DNA of 21,341 bases, taken from JBCCQH01 sp039024435. Lineage in GTDB: Bacteria > Bacteroidota > Bacteroidia > J057 > JADKCL01. This document shows, one piece after another, positions 15,372-21,341 of the stretch. The notes under the pieces were generated by a model, which saw nothing but the letters and a program-made list of their open reading frames with translations, did not search any database and had not been told where the DNA came from. The stretch's first letter is position 1; each line of letters starts with the position of its first letter. The stretch covers positions 1 through 21,341 of the forward strand of contig JBCCQH010000122.1 in assembly GCA_039024435.1 (NCBI GenBank), given 5' to 3'. Both the position numbers and the translations under genes were made by a program.

Positions 15372-15948
15372 TCGCGTTCAATAAACCCAAAACCGTGCCA
15401 CTTTGTTGTAGGGCTTTTCGCTCGGGATTGATGATCAAATGCTTTCGGAAGGCAATCTCTCCCTTTTTTGCGTGCATTTTGAAAAGGGTCTCCTTAGCAC
15501 TCCAAATTAGGAAAAATAACCTTGAATCACTAGCCGCTTCGTACTGGTCCAGCTCCTGGGGATGCATGAAGAGGAAGCGTGTCCGGGGATTGCGCTTTTT
15601 ACTCAGGTCCTCCAGATCGATGGAGACGCGGTACACCTCCGAAGCAATCGCTCCGGAGTACATATTGGAGTGGGAATACGATATGTGAAACGAGTGATCA
15701 CTGAGGTAAGGCTTTCCCGTACTCTCGTTGAGCGACTCAACGCGGTGGGTAATCTTGAGCAATTCTTTGAGGCAAAGCCGGCTGCTCATCCATTCCAGGC
15801 GCTTTTGTGGGTGCGAAATCGAACTGAGGATACGTTGTTCATTTTCGTAAATGCTCAACCGATCAAGGAAGTAGCGTTCGTCTTCTTCCACATGCCACAT
15901 GCCCAGGTAGACGTCGGGATCGATACTGGGCAAGGGGCGAAACGGCAT
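15280..15948 (-). CDS. 4'-phosphopantetheinyl transferase, Sfp type
   Basis: A 222-residue cytoplasmic enzyme of the Sfp/HetI class that moves the phosphopantetheine arm from coenzyme A to the Ser of acyl- or peptidyl-carrier proteins. Motifs in order: RLEWMSSRLCLKELL, STGKPYL, FHISYSHS (to residue 94), the magnesium-binding IDLE (Asp111, Glu113), and FFLIWSAKETLFKM with Lys152 and Glu153. The family usually has G-V/I-D-I-E; here it reads VSIDLED. It is full length for a short-type Sfp protein. It is first in an operon with two thioredoxin-fold genes, whose products act in another compartment, so the grouping may reflect transcription only. Confidence 0.9.
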   Translation of the reverse strand: MPFRPLPSIDPDVYLGMWHVEEDERYFLDRLSIYENEQRILSSISHPQKRLEWMSSRLCLKELLKITHRVESLNESTGKPYLSDHSFHISYSHSNMYSGAIASEVYRVSIDLEDLSKKRNPRTRFLFMHPQELDQYEAASDSRLFFLIWSAKETLFKMHAKKGEIAFRKHLIINPERKALQQSGTVLGLLNANGIEKTYTIYYRFFAGVLLTFTHDPSLPAQ

Positions 15949-16065
15949 AGATGATTCGGTTTTTCAATGAAGATAGCGAAGATCTAGGAAATAAAGAAGG
16001 CAGTGGCACCCCGGACCCGAGGCATTTGCCCGCAAAATGGGACCCTGCTTTCTGGCTCAGAAATA

Positions 16066-16095
16066 CACAAAGACGCCGCGTAGGGCGTCCTTGTG
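16066..16095 (-). terminator. Hairpin terminator candidate after the coiled-coil gene
   Basis: CACAAAGACGCC (16066-16077) and GGCGTCCTTGTG (16084-16095) form a 12-bp stem with one mismatch and a 6-base loop. Read on the minus strand it lies about 40 bases after the stop of the coiled-coil gene and is followed by a weak T-rich stretch. The rest of the gap 15949-16133 shows nothing recognisable. Confidence 0.55.
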
Positions 16096-16133
16096 CAAGA
16101 TTGATTGATCGCTTGTAATTCGGAAAGCACCGA

Positions 16134-16895
16134 TCAACGGCGGCGGCGCTTCTTGACGCGTTGTTTACCGGAACTGCCGCGGGAGTTCTTGATGGCATCC
16201 TTGCCACTGCTGTCGCCGACGTCGACACCGCCATTGCGCATCCGGCCACTGGTTCCGCCCTGATAGTTCTTCGCTTCCTCCATGGTCACGCGGGTACCAT
16301 CGATGTAGGGCACCACAAATGCATCACCGATGCCGAGCTTGCGGACATTGTCGCGAAACTGCTCACAAGTGGGCAGATCGCGGAAGCGCCCGATCAGGTA
16401 CTTGTTCATGCCATCGGCGGTCTCTCCTTCAAAGTTCCGGTCCATGTCCTTGGAGTCGGGCTTGATTTCAAAGTATACGTAGGCACCGATCTGTACCCGG
16501 TAGACGAGGCCGGGAATGATGTCTTTCTCGTTGATGTTTTTCTGGGCTTCGTAGGCCCGCTGCAACTTCTCGTACTTGGTGTTGAGGGCGGCGATTTCCG
16601 CTTGTCGGGCACTGAGCAGAGCTTGCAAGCTGTCGATCCGGTTTTCCAGGGAGCCAAATTTGTTTTGCAGATCCTTGTTGCGCTCGGAGAGCTCCCGCAA
16701 CTTCTTATTGGCCGTTTCGAGGTCGTCGCGCAGCGACAAAGGCGTCTTCTTGTAGGACTTGGCCTTCTTTTTCCACAATTTCTTCTCCGCTTTTTCTTTT
16801 CTTTTTTCGGCTTTGCTCTTCTTTTGGGCGGCGACCGGCTGGCAGATTGCCAGGGTCAGGAACAGAACAAACAGGATACTGAGATATCTTTTCAT
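16134..16895 (-). CDS. Exported coiled-coil protein with SPOR-like domain
   Basis: A 253-residue protein with a signal peptide (likely cut after PVAAQ, near residue 24). A strongly basic Lys/Glu helix follows (about 25-50), then a coiled coil with heptad-like leucines (about 55-120: LRDDLETANKKLRELSERNKDL and LENRIDSLQALLSARQAEIAAL). Next comes a SPOR-like fold starting YRVQIGAY and ending GRFRDLPTCEQFRDNVRKLGIGDAFVVPYIDG (about 130-215). The tail is Gly/Ser-rich and ends RVKKRRRR. SPOR domains bind denuded peptidoglycan, so a periplasmic cell-wall role is likely but unproven. It is monocistronic by position. Confidence 0.82.
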   Translation of the reverse strand: MKRYLSILFVLFLTLAICQPVAAQKKSKAEKRKEKAEKKLWKKKAKSYKKTPLSLRDDLETANKKLRELSERNKDLQNKFGSLENRIDSLQALLSARQAEIAALNTKYEKLQRAYEAQKNINEKDIIPGLVYRVQIGAYVYFEIKPDSKDMDRNFEGETADGMNKYLIGRFRDLPTCEQFRDNVRKLGIGDAFVVPYIDGTRVTMEEAKNYQGGTSGRMRNGGVDVGDSSGKDAIKNSRGSSGKQRVKKRRRR

Positions 16896-17189
16896 GGCTA
16901 TTAGCTTTTAGGGCCTTCCGGGTTACAGATGTCAATAAAAGTGAAGTTAAGTGGATTTTGCCGCATTGCAAAATAGGCTTTAGACAGGCGTCCTTAATTC
17001 TGGACAGCTAAAAAAACGGCGATTGCGCGCATTTTTTACCGGCCAAAAAAAGGAGGATTACCCGCACCACAGCCCACGAAATTGCTCGCGGCTACGGGCG
17101 GCATTTGCCCACAAAAAAATGTCCTGAAGAAACCGCTTCTCCTTACTTGCAAAAGGGGGCAGCAGCCCGTAATTTAGCGCCGAATTTTA
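16896..17189. other. Gene-free region between the coiled-coil gene and repeat C
   Basis: With repeat copy C it makes up the 498-bp gap before mdh. It presumably holds the promoter of the minus-strand coiled-coil gene; a CAAAATA at about 16966-16973 is one base short of the inverted -7 consensus. No RNA gene, ORF or other repeat was recognised. Confidence 0.5.
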
Positions 17190-17350
17190 GAAGCTGTTTA
17201 AAATTGATTCGTGAAATTTGCTAGCGCAGATTTTTTGTCCATCAAAGCTCATTTTGGAGTCCATGGCTAAAGCTATGGGCGAGAAAATAGCGGAAGAGGG
17301 GCGGAAAAAGGTGCCACAATAAAATCGCAGAATTAAATTTAAATAGCCCG
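17190..17350 (+). repeat. MITE-like palindromic element, copy C
   Basis: A 161-bp copy in the same orientation as copy B, centred near 17269/17270 and flanked by TTA at 17187-17189 and TTA at 17351-17353. Its ends are more diverged (AAGCTGTTTAAA in place of GAGGCGGTTTAAA), and its centre reads CCATGGCT/AGCTATGG. It ends 43 bp before the mdh start codon, so the mdh transcript leader may be affected by it. Confidence 0.85.
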
Positions 17351-17393
17351 TTAGGCACTAAAACCCATTCAAAACACAGCATAATCCACGAAT

Positions 17394-18332
17394 ATGAGTA
17401 AAGTAACAGTGATCGGAGCCGGCGCGGTCGGCGCAACCTGCGCAGATGCCGTCGCCCAAAAAGATATCTGCAAGGAAGTTTGGCTGGTGGACATCAAGGA
17501 AGGCGTCGCCGAAGGCAAAGCCCTTGACCTCTGGGAAACCTCCCCCATCCACGGATTTGATACCCGCATCTTTGGCAGCACCGACGACTACGCTCCTACC
17601 GCAGGGTCCGACATCATCGTGATTACCTCCGGGGTTCCCCGCAAGCCGGGCATGAGCCGCGATGACCTGATCTCCATCAACGCAAAGATCGTCAAGACGG
17701 TAACCGAAAAGGCCATTGCCGCTTCTCCGGATGCCATCGTGATCGTCGTCGCCAATCCGCTTGACGTGATGACCTACCAGGCCTACAAATCGGCCGGCAT
17801 CCCGGCCCAGCGCGTCATGGGCATGGCCGGTATCCTCGATACTGCCCGCTACCGCTCCTTCCTCGCCCTGGAACTCGGTTGCTCGCCCAAGGATATCTCG
17901 GCCCTGCTGCTCGGTGGTCACGGTGACACCATGGTTCCGCTTCCCCGCTACACCAAGGTTGCCGGGATGCCCATCACCGACCTCGTCTCCGAGGAGCGAC
18001 TCGAAGCCATCGTCAACCGTACCAAAAAAGGCGGGGGAGAAATCGTTAAGCTCCTCGGCACCTCGGCCTGGTATGCACCCGGCGTCGCCGCCGCTCAGAT
18101 GGTGGAAGCCATCCTGCTCGACCAGGACCGCACCTTCCCGGTTTGCTCCTGGCTCACCGGCCAGTACGGCATCAATGACCTCTACCTGGGGGTTCCGGTC
18201 AAACTCGGCAAAGGTGGCATCAAGGAAATCATTGAGCTCAACCTCAACGACGACGAAAAAGCAATGCTCAACCAGTCCGCCGACGCGGTACGCTCGGTGG
18301 TGGGCGTCCTCGAAGGCATGGACCTGGGCTGA
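17394..18332 (+). CDS. mdh: Malate dehydrogenase
   Basis: A 312-residue NAD-dependent malate dehydrogenase of the LDH-like class, interconverting malate and oxaloacetate in the citric acid cycle. Visible are the Rossmann motif GAGAVG (8-13), the NAD-ribose-binding Asp33, substrate arginines Arg83 and Arg89 in GVPRKPGMSRDDL, the NPLDVMTY segment, Asp149 and Arg152 in LDTARYR, and catalytic His176 in GGHGDTMVP. Arg83, where lactate dehydrogenases have Gln, identifies it as an MDH. Full length for the type-3 bacterial MDH group. Repeat copy C lies directly upstream and a strong terminator follows. Confidence 0.96.
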   Translation: MSKVTVIGAGAVGATCADAVAQKDICKEVWLVDIKEGVAEGKALDLWETSPIHGFDTRIFGSTDDYAPTAGSDIIVITSGVPRKPGMSRDDLISINAKIVKTVTEKAIAASPDAIVIVVANPLDVMTYQAYKSAGIPAQRVMGMAGILDTARYRSFLALELGCSPKDISALLLGGHGDTMVPLPRYTKVAGMPITDLVSEERLEAIVNRTKKGGGEIVKLLGTSAWYAPGVAAAQMVEAILLDQDRTFPVCSWLTGQYGINDLYLGVPVKLGKGGIKEIIELNLNDDEKAMLNQSADAVRSVVGVLEGMDLG

Positions 18333-18357
18333 TCCCCGCTCCCAATACACCAATGGC

Positions 18358-18390
18358 AAAAGCCGGATGGGTAACCCCATCCGGCTTTTT
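18358..18390 (+). terminator. Bidirectional terminator between mdh and the DUF3179 gene
   Basis: A perfect 14-bp stem (AAAAGCCGGATGGG at 18358-18371, its complement at 18376-18389) with a TAAC loop and T residues to 18390. The A-run on the other arm makes it work in the opposite direction too. It sits 25 bp after the mdh stop and 19 bp beyond the stop of the convergent DUF3179 gene. Confidence 0.93.
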
Positions 18391-18408
18391 ATCGACAAAA
18401 ACTCTCCC

Positions 18409-19467
18409 TTATTCTTTGATTTCCGCCCCGGGGAAAAATGTTCCCCAAGCAAACCAGTACCCGATGTAGGAATCGGTCGAGGTGAGGCGTTCTCCTTCGC
18501 GGGGCCCCGAAATCACCCGACCCAAGACATCGTAGCGGTTGCTGGCCCCATCCTCCATGATGATCGAGCCTCCTTCTTGCACAGCAAAGAAATCGGTCCG
18601 CCCACCGGTCTCGTAAGCGACGATCCAATTTTGGCGAACATTGCCGGCAAGGACGATTTGGCGGCCCAATAGGTTCTCGATGCGCACCACCACGTCGCCC
18701 TCACCGGTATTGGCAAATGCCGAGAATCGGTGGACCACGGCCTGACCGTTTACGATGGTGCCGTGGACCCGTTCCTTTGCCGGCAGCCGCTCATCGGTGT
18801 TCGAAACCGGGAAGATGATGTAGGCATCATTCGTCCGGTAATCGCCGTAGGGATAGTTGCTGTAATTGCGGTCGTGGCCCGTGTTCGTGGTCATCACCTG
18901 GGTTCCCGGGTACATTTCCTTCCACGTCGCCCAGGTCGTTTCCAATACAGGGTGGGTTACGACGCGGGTTCCGCGCAAAGCCCCATTGACACACTCGAGG
19001 TCCATCTGCGACCAATTGCTTTCCGTACTGCGGTCGTACGGGATGAGGTTGCTTTCGTAAAGCAGGCCCGAAACTCCAAAAGTGGTAGTGACACCATTGA
19101 CTTCGCGGTCCCACCCGATGGCCGTCCCGGTGAGCGGGCAGTAGGTGATGGCAATCGGTTCCCCGCCCACTTCATCGTTGACGATTTCGTGCCAGTCGAG
19201 AATCGGATGCGGATAGGCCCGGACATCATCGCCTACCGCATACCCGACGACCAAGTCTTCGTCCAGCAGGTAGCTGGCCGCGGACGCTTCGGAAAATTGG
19301 GGGCTGTCCACCGAGGGAATGCCGTCCTTGCCGGGCCCCCCGTCGCGGATCTCATCTTGGGGAATGGACCAATCGCCATCGGCCACTTGCTCCCGGGAAC
19401 AGGAAGCGATCATCAGGAAAGCACAGAGCAAAAGGAGCGGGAGCGAATTCACTTTTTGCGGAGTCAT
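18409..19467 (-). CDS. DUF3179-domain lipoprotein
   Basis: A 352-residue envelope protein. The signal peptide ends in the lipobox IASC (Cys23), predicting lipidation. The rest is a DUF3179 domain: DGIPSVDSPQF, DVRAYPHPILDWHEIVND, the hallmark PIAITYCPLTGTAIGWDR (about 104-121, Cys110), then FGVSGLLYESNLIPYDRSTESNWSQM and a RGTRV strand. The function of DUF3179 is not established; the conserved Cys, His and Asp residues suggest a metal or redox site, but that is inference. Its ATG overlaps the stop of the upstream beta-barrel gene by 4 bp (ATGA), so the two are translationally coupled and may work together at the outer membrane. Confidence 0.88.
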   Translation of the reverse strand: MTPQKVNSLPLLLLCAFLMIASCSREQVADGDWSIPQDEIRDGGPGKDGIPSVDSPQFSEASAASYLLDEDLVVGYAVGDDVRAYPHPILDWHEIVNDEVGGEPIAITYCPLTGTAIGWDREVNGVTTTFGVSGLLYESNLIPYDRSTESNWSQMDLECVNGALRGTRVVTHPVLETTWATWKEMYPGTQVMTTNTGHDRNYSNYPYGDYRTNDAYIIFPVSNTDERLPAKERVHGTIVNGQAVVHRFSAFANTGEGDVVVRIENLLGRQIVLAGNVRQNWIVAYETGGRTDFFAVQEGGSIIMEDGASNRYDVLGRVISGPREGERLTSTDSYIGYWFAWGTFFPGAEIKE

Positions 19468-20459
19468 GGACGTCTTGTGGTTGAATTTTGGGTAGAAAAC
19501 GAATAGTAGAGCGCGGCGGTTCCCCGGCCGGTGGTAGTAAGCTGGGTACCGGTCAGGTTGCGGTAGATTGGGATTTCGGCATTGAGGCGCAGGCTCAGGG
19601 CGGGGCTGAATCCCAGAGCGACGCCCGGCTGTACATTGAGCCAGCGCCCGCCGGTATTGGAGACGATCTGGCCCTCCGCCTGGTCGGGTGCAGTGGCCCG
19701 CCAGCGGAACATGAGTTGGGGCTGCAAGAGCAGTCCTCCGAGCGCCCAGCGGTCAGAGATGCCAAAGTTGACCTGCAACTCATTGCCGAAGCGGTAGGCT
19801 TGGGAGCCGTTGTAGCGTTGGTTGGTGCCGGTCCGGCGAAAGCTGGGAATCACCAGCAGCGTCAGGCGGTCCCGGATGATCCCGGTGTGGCTGAACATTC
19901 CCCAGAAAACTGCATCCCAGGCTCCAGTTCCCGGTTGCAGGTCGGCGGGCAACAGAATCCCAGTGAGATCGCTCGGGTAATCGGTGCGGCCCAGCGGGAA
20001 CTTGGGACCAATCCCCAGCACCAAATCGGTAAAGGGGGTGACTGAATCGGTGAGCAAGTTGTAGCGCAACAGCAGGATGGCGTCGCCCAAGCCCGCATTT
20101 TCCGTGAAATCAACCGCCCCGAAAGCTGGTTCAATGCGCCGGGTTTGCCGGACAAAGGTCAGCAAACCACTCACGGCCAGGCGCTCGCGGATGCCGTAAC
20201 TGCCCTCCAATAGGAAGGAAGTCGTACTGCGGCGGCGCAGTTCATCGACCAGCCGCTCCCGCCCGTCAAACAGCGCATCGAGGTATTTGTGATCGACACT
20301 CAACTGAAATTGCCAAGTGCCTTGGGCACCGGCGGGCAACCCCAAATTGCCGGAGACGGGCACCCCACCGGTACAACAGCCCTGTCCCGGGGCTCCGGTA
20401 AATCCCAGACCCCAGCCCAGGCCGATCAGGGCGGTCAATATGCGGAGGGTACGCAACAT
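19464..20459 (-). CDS. Putative outer-membrane beta-barrel protein
   Basis: A 331-residue protein with an N-terminal signal sequence (about residues 1-26) followed by GCCTGGVPVSG. The rest alternates polar and hydrophobic residues with repeated amphipathic strands: WQFQLSVDHKYL, TSFLLEGSYGIRERLAVSGLLTFV, DAILLLRYNLL, LVLGIGPKFPLGRTDYP, LQVNFGISDRWALGGLLLQPQLMFRW, VQPGVALGFSPALSLRLNAEIPIYRNL. It ends with TGRGTAALYYSFS, a typical late barrel strand. This resembles transporter-like or MetA-type outer-membrane channels. The substrate is unknown. Coupling to the DUF3179 lipoprotein by a 4-bp overlap suggests a joint function. Confidence 0.78.
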   Translation of the reverse strand: MLRTLRILTALIGLGWGLGFTGAPGQGCCTGGVPVSGNLGLPAGAQGTWQFQLSVDHKYLDALFDGRERLVDELRRRSTTSFLLEGSYGIRERLAVSGLLTFVRQTRRIEPAFGAVDFTENAGLGDAILLLRYNLLTDSVTPFTDLVLGIGPKFPLGRTDYPSDLTGILLPADLQPGTGAWDAVFWGMFSHTGIIRDRLTLLVIPSFRRTGTNQRYNGSQAYRFGNELQVNFGISDRWALGGLLLQPQLMFRWRATAPDQAEGQIVSNTGGRWLNVQPGVALGFSPALSLRLNAEIPIYRNLTGTQLTTTGRGTAALYYSFSTQNSTTRRP

Positions 20460-20793
20460 GTCTTCAATAAAGGAAGGAACCGCTCAAGAAATTGTTCAGG
20501 CTTTGACATTGCCGGGCGGGGGCCGGACATTCGGCGACAAACGGGCGATTGGCTACGGGTCAGGCTCTACCGGCTGGATGTAGCCATCATTCCCGAGAAG
20601 ACAACGCCCGGAAGAAGTCAACTGGGTGGCGTATTCGGTGCGGTAAACAGGAAAACTTTCCATTTCCGACCCAACATTATCTGGAAAAAAATTCTTGAGA
20701 TCAACTCACGTGCTTCACCGCAACCAGATCGGTGGTGTTCCCTCAGCCAACGGGACTTGCCCTAAATTCACGCCCAATCCACTTATCAAAGCG
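20460..20793. other. Gene-free region upstream of the beta-barrel gene
   Basis: It must hold the promoter of the minus-strand operon 20459-18409, but no TAnnTTTG-type element was found on that strand. Plus-strand open frames here carry no recognisable motif. No RNA gene was seen. Confidence 0.5.
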
Positions 20794-20813
20794 AAATTTA
20801 AACCGCTTCTTAA
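20794..20813 (+). repeat. Terminal remnant of the MITE-like family
   Basis: AAATTTAAACCGCTTCT followed by TAA closely resembles the right end of copy B (AAATTTAAACCGCCGC then TAA). The internal part of the element is missing. It directly abuts the foldback element that starts at 20812. Confidence 0.5.
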
Positions 20814-21069
20814 TTCTACTTTGTCAGGTTTGCATTTCTGCCCAATCTTCCTCATCTGTGTCTTCGCGACGCGCGACAAAGGAGATAGGAGGAGATCGCG
20901 AGGAATACGCAGTGATCTTTAGCCTGAATAATTCATAAAGCCAACTTCGCTTTTGGGGCTTAATGCGGCCCCGCCCAAGCTGGCCACTTGTCCATCGCGA
21001 TCTCCTCACTGCGCCCTAGCACGTTGGCGAAGACGGATTGGTGTTTTTTTAACTTGACAAAGTAGAATT
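20812..21069. repeat. 258-bp foldback element with nested inverted repeats
   Basis: The terminal arms 20812-20830 and 21051-21069 are inverted copies matching at 18 of 19 positions. Inside, collinear complementary pairs follow: CCAATC 20842-20847 with GATTGG 21036-21041; GTCTTCGC 20860-20867 with GCGAAGAC 21027-21034; and a perfect 13-bp pair, 20889-20901 with 20995-21007. The centre holds a small hairpin around 20938-20961 and no coding sequence. It ends 10 bp after the rtcB-like gene. It may be a non-autonomous transposable element or encode a long structured RNA. Confidence 0.75.
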
Positions 21070-21079
21070 TGGCCGTGCC

Positions 21080-21341
21080 TCAACCTTTGACGGTAAATAG
21101 CGGGCGGGTTTCTGCGACTTTGCCGAGCATGCCGACTTCTACTTGGGTGCGGATCACTGGACCGATGTCCTTGAAGGCCCAGGGGGCTTCCTGCTTGATT
21201 TCTGCTTCCCATTTGGCGAGGATGTCCCGGCGCTGGCGGATTTGTGGTGCCTCCGGATCGATGGGCGTCACCACGTGGAATTCCCGGATAAACCGCTGAA
21301 AATCGTCATCGGAGGTGCGCATGGAACGCCCACGGGATTGG
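21080..21341 (-). CDS. RtcB-like RNA ligase, C-terminal fragment
   Basis: The last 86 residues of a gene running off the window edge; the frame is open to base 21341, so the ATG at 21322 is not the true start. The ending QEAPWAFKDIGPVIRTQVEVGMLGKVAETRPLFTVKG closely follows the C-terminus of RtcB ligases, which end in an AYKDI helix and a P-x-x-V-KG strand. RtcB joins 2',3'-cyclic phosphate (3'-phosphate) RNA ends to 5'-OH ends using Mn2+ and GTP in tRNA splicing and RNA repair. The visible segment GRSMRTSDDDF differs from the usual GAGRxMSR motif, suggesting a divergent subfamily. The active-site Cys and His residues lie outside the window. Confidence 0.75.
   Translation of the reverse strand, partial: QSRGRSMRTSDDDFQRFIREFHVVTPIDPEAPQIRQRRDILAKWEAEIKQEAPWAFKDIGPVIRTQVEVGMLGKVAETRPLFTVKG

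Noticed and set aside
16161..16904. A 247-codon open frame on the plus strand
   Set aside because: It is antisense to the coiled-coil/SPOR-like gene, which has a signal peptide, heptads and a SPOR-like motif.
9100..17350. The three palindromic copies as a CRISPR array or REP cluster
   Set aside because: They are kilobases apart, lie in separate gene gaps, differ in orientation and carry flanking trinucleotides; no regular spacers exist.
20289..20765. A 158-codon plus-strand frame upstream of the foldback element
   Set aside because: Its first part is antisense to the barrel gene and its remainder shows no motif, start-site support or conserved feature.

Overview
The window comes from a Bacteroidota chromosome, most likely a Saprospiria-type organism (inference). 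The reasons are the gldA-gldF-gldG gliding/ABC-2 operon, a DUF4286 protein, the futalosine menaquinone gene mqnC, many short lipoproteins, few Shine-Dalgarno sites, and two clean Bacteroidota-type promoters (TTTG / TAnnTTTG). Coding DNA is GC-rich; the gaps between genes are AT-rich and carry repeats.

Layout. 1-1637: a terminator from an upstream gene, a promoter, a small lipoprotein and an alpha/beta hydrolase (+). 1860-2423: a GNAT acetyltransferase (+) that converges on a TPR protein and DUF4286 pair (-). 3982-4529: a two-gene toxin-antitoxin-like module with a RelE/ParE-type toxin (+). 4678-9037: gldA, gldF, gldG and a DUF4340 gene, tightly coupled (+). 9335-10447: a possible glycosyltransferase (+). 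10657-12975: dnaN and mqnC (+), with two consensus DnaA boxes and a strong promoter match ahead of dnaN. 13181-14230: a decayed Xre/MbcA-type antitoxin and RES-domain toxin pair (+). 14234-15948: an operon (-) of a phosphopantetheinyl transferase, a TlpA-like lipoprotein thioredoxin and a peroxiredoxin-like protein. 16134-16895: a secreted coiled-coil/SPOR-like protein (-). 17394-18332: malate dehydrogenase (+), ended by a bidirectional terminator. 18409-20459: an outer-membrane beta-barrel candidate and a DUF3179 lipoprotein, translationally coupled (-). 21080-21341: the 3' end of an RtcB-like RNA ligase (-).

The least expected content lies between genes. Three copies of a 161-162 bp, almost fully palindromic element (9100-9261, 13017-13177, 17190-17350) are flanked by TTA or TAA-like trinucleotides that look like 3-bp target duplications: a MITE-like family. 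A terminal remnant lies near 20794-20810. Directly beside it is an unrelated 258-bp foldback element (20812-21069) with 19-bp terminal inverted repeats and several nested arms. The second MITE copy abuts a pair of GACAnnTGTC palindromes exactly 21 bp apart, just upstream of the dead toxin-antitoxin pair; these are probably its operator.

No rRNA, tRNA, CRISPR array or intact transposase gene was seen. All functions are assigned from recognised motifs and family resemblance, without database searches.
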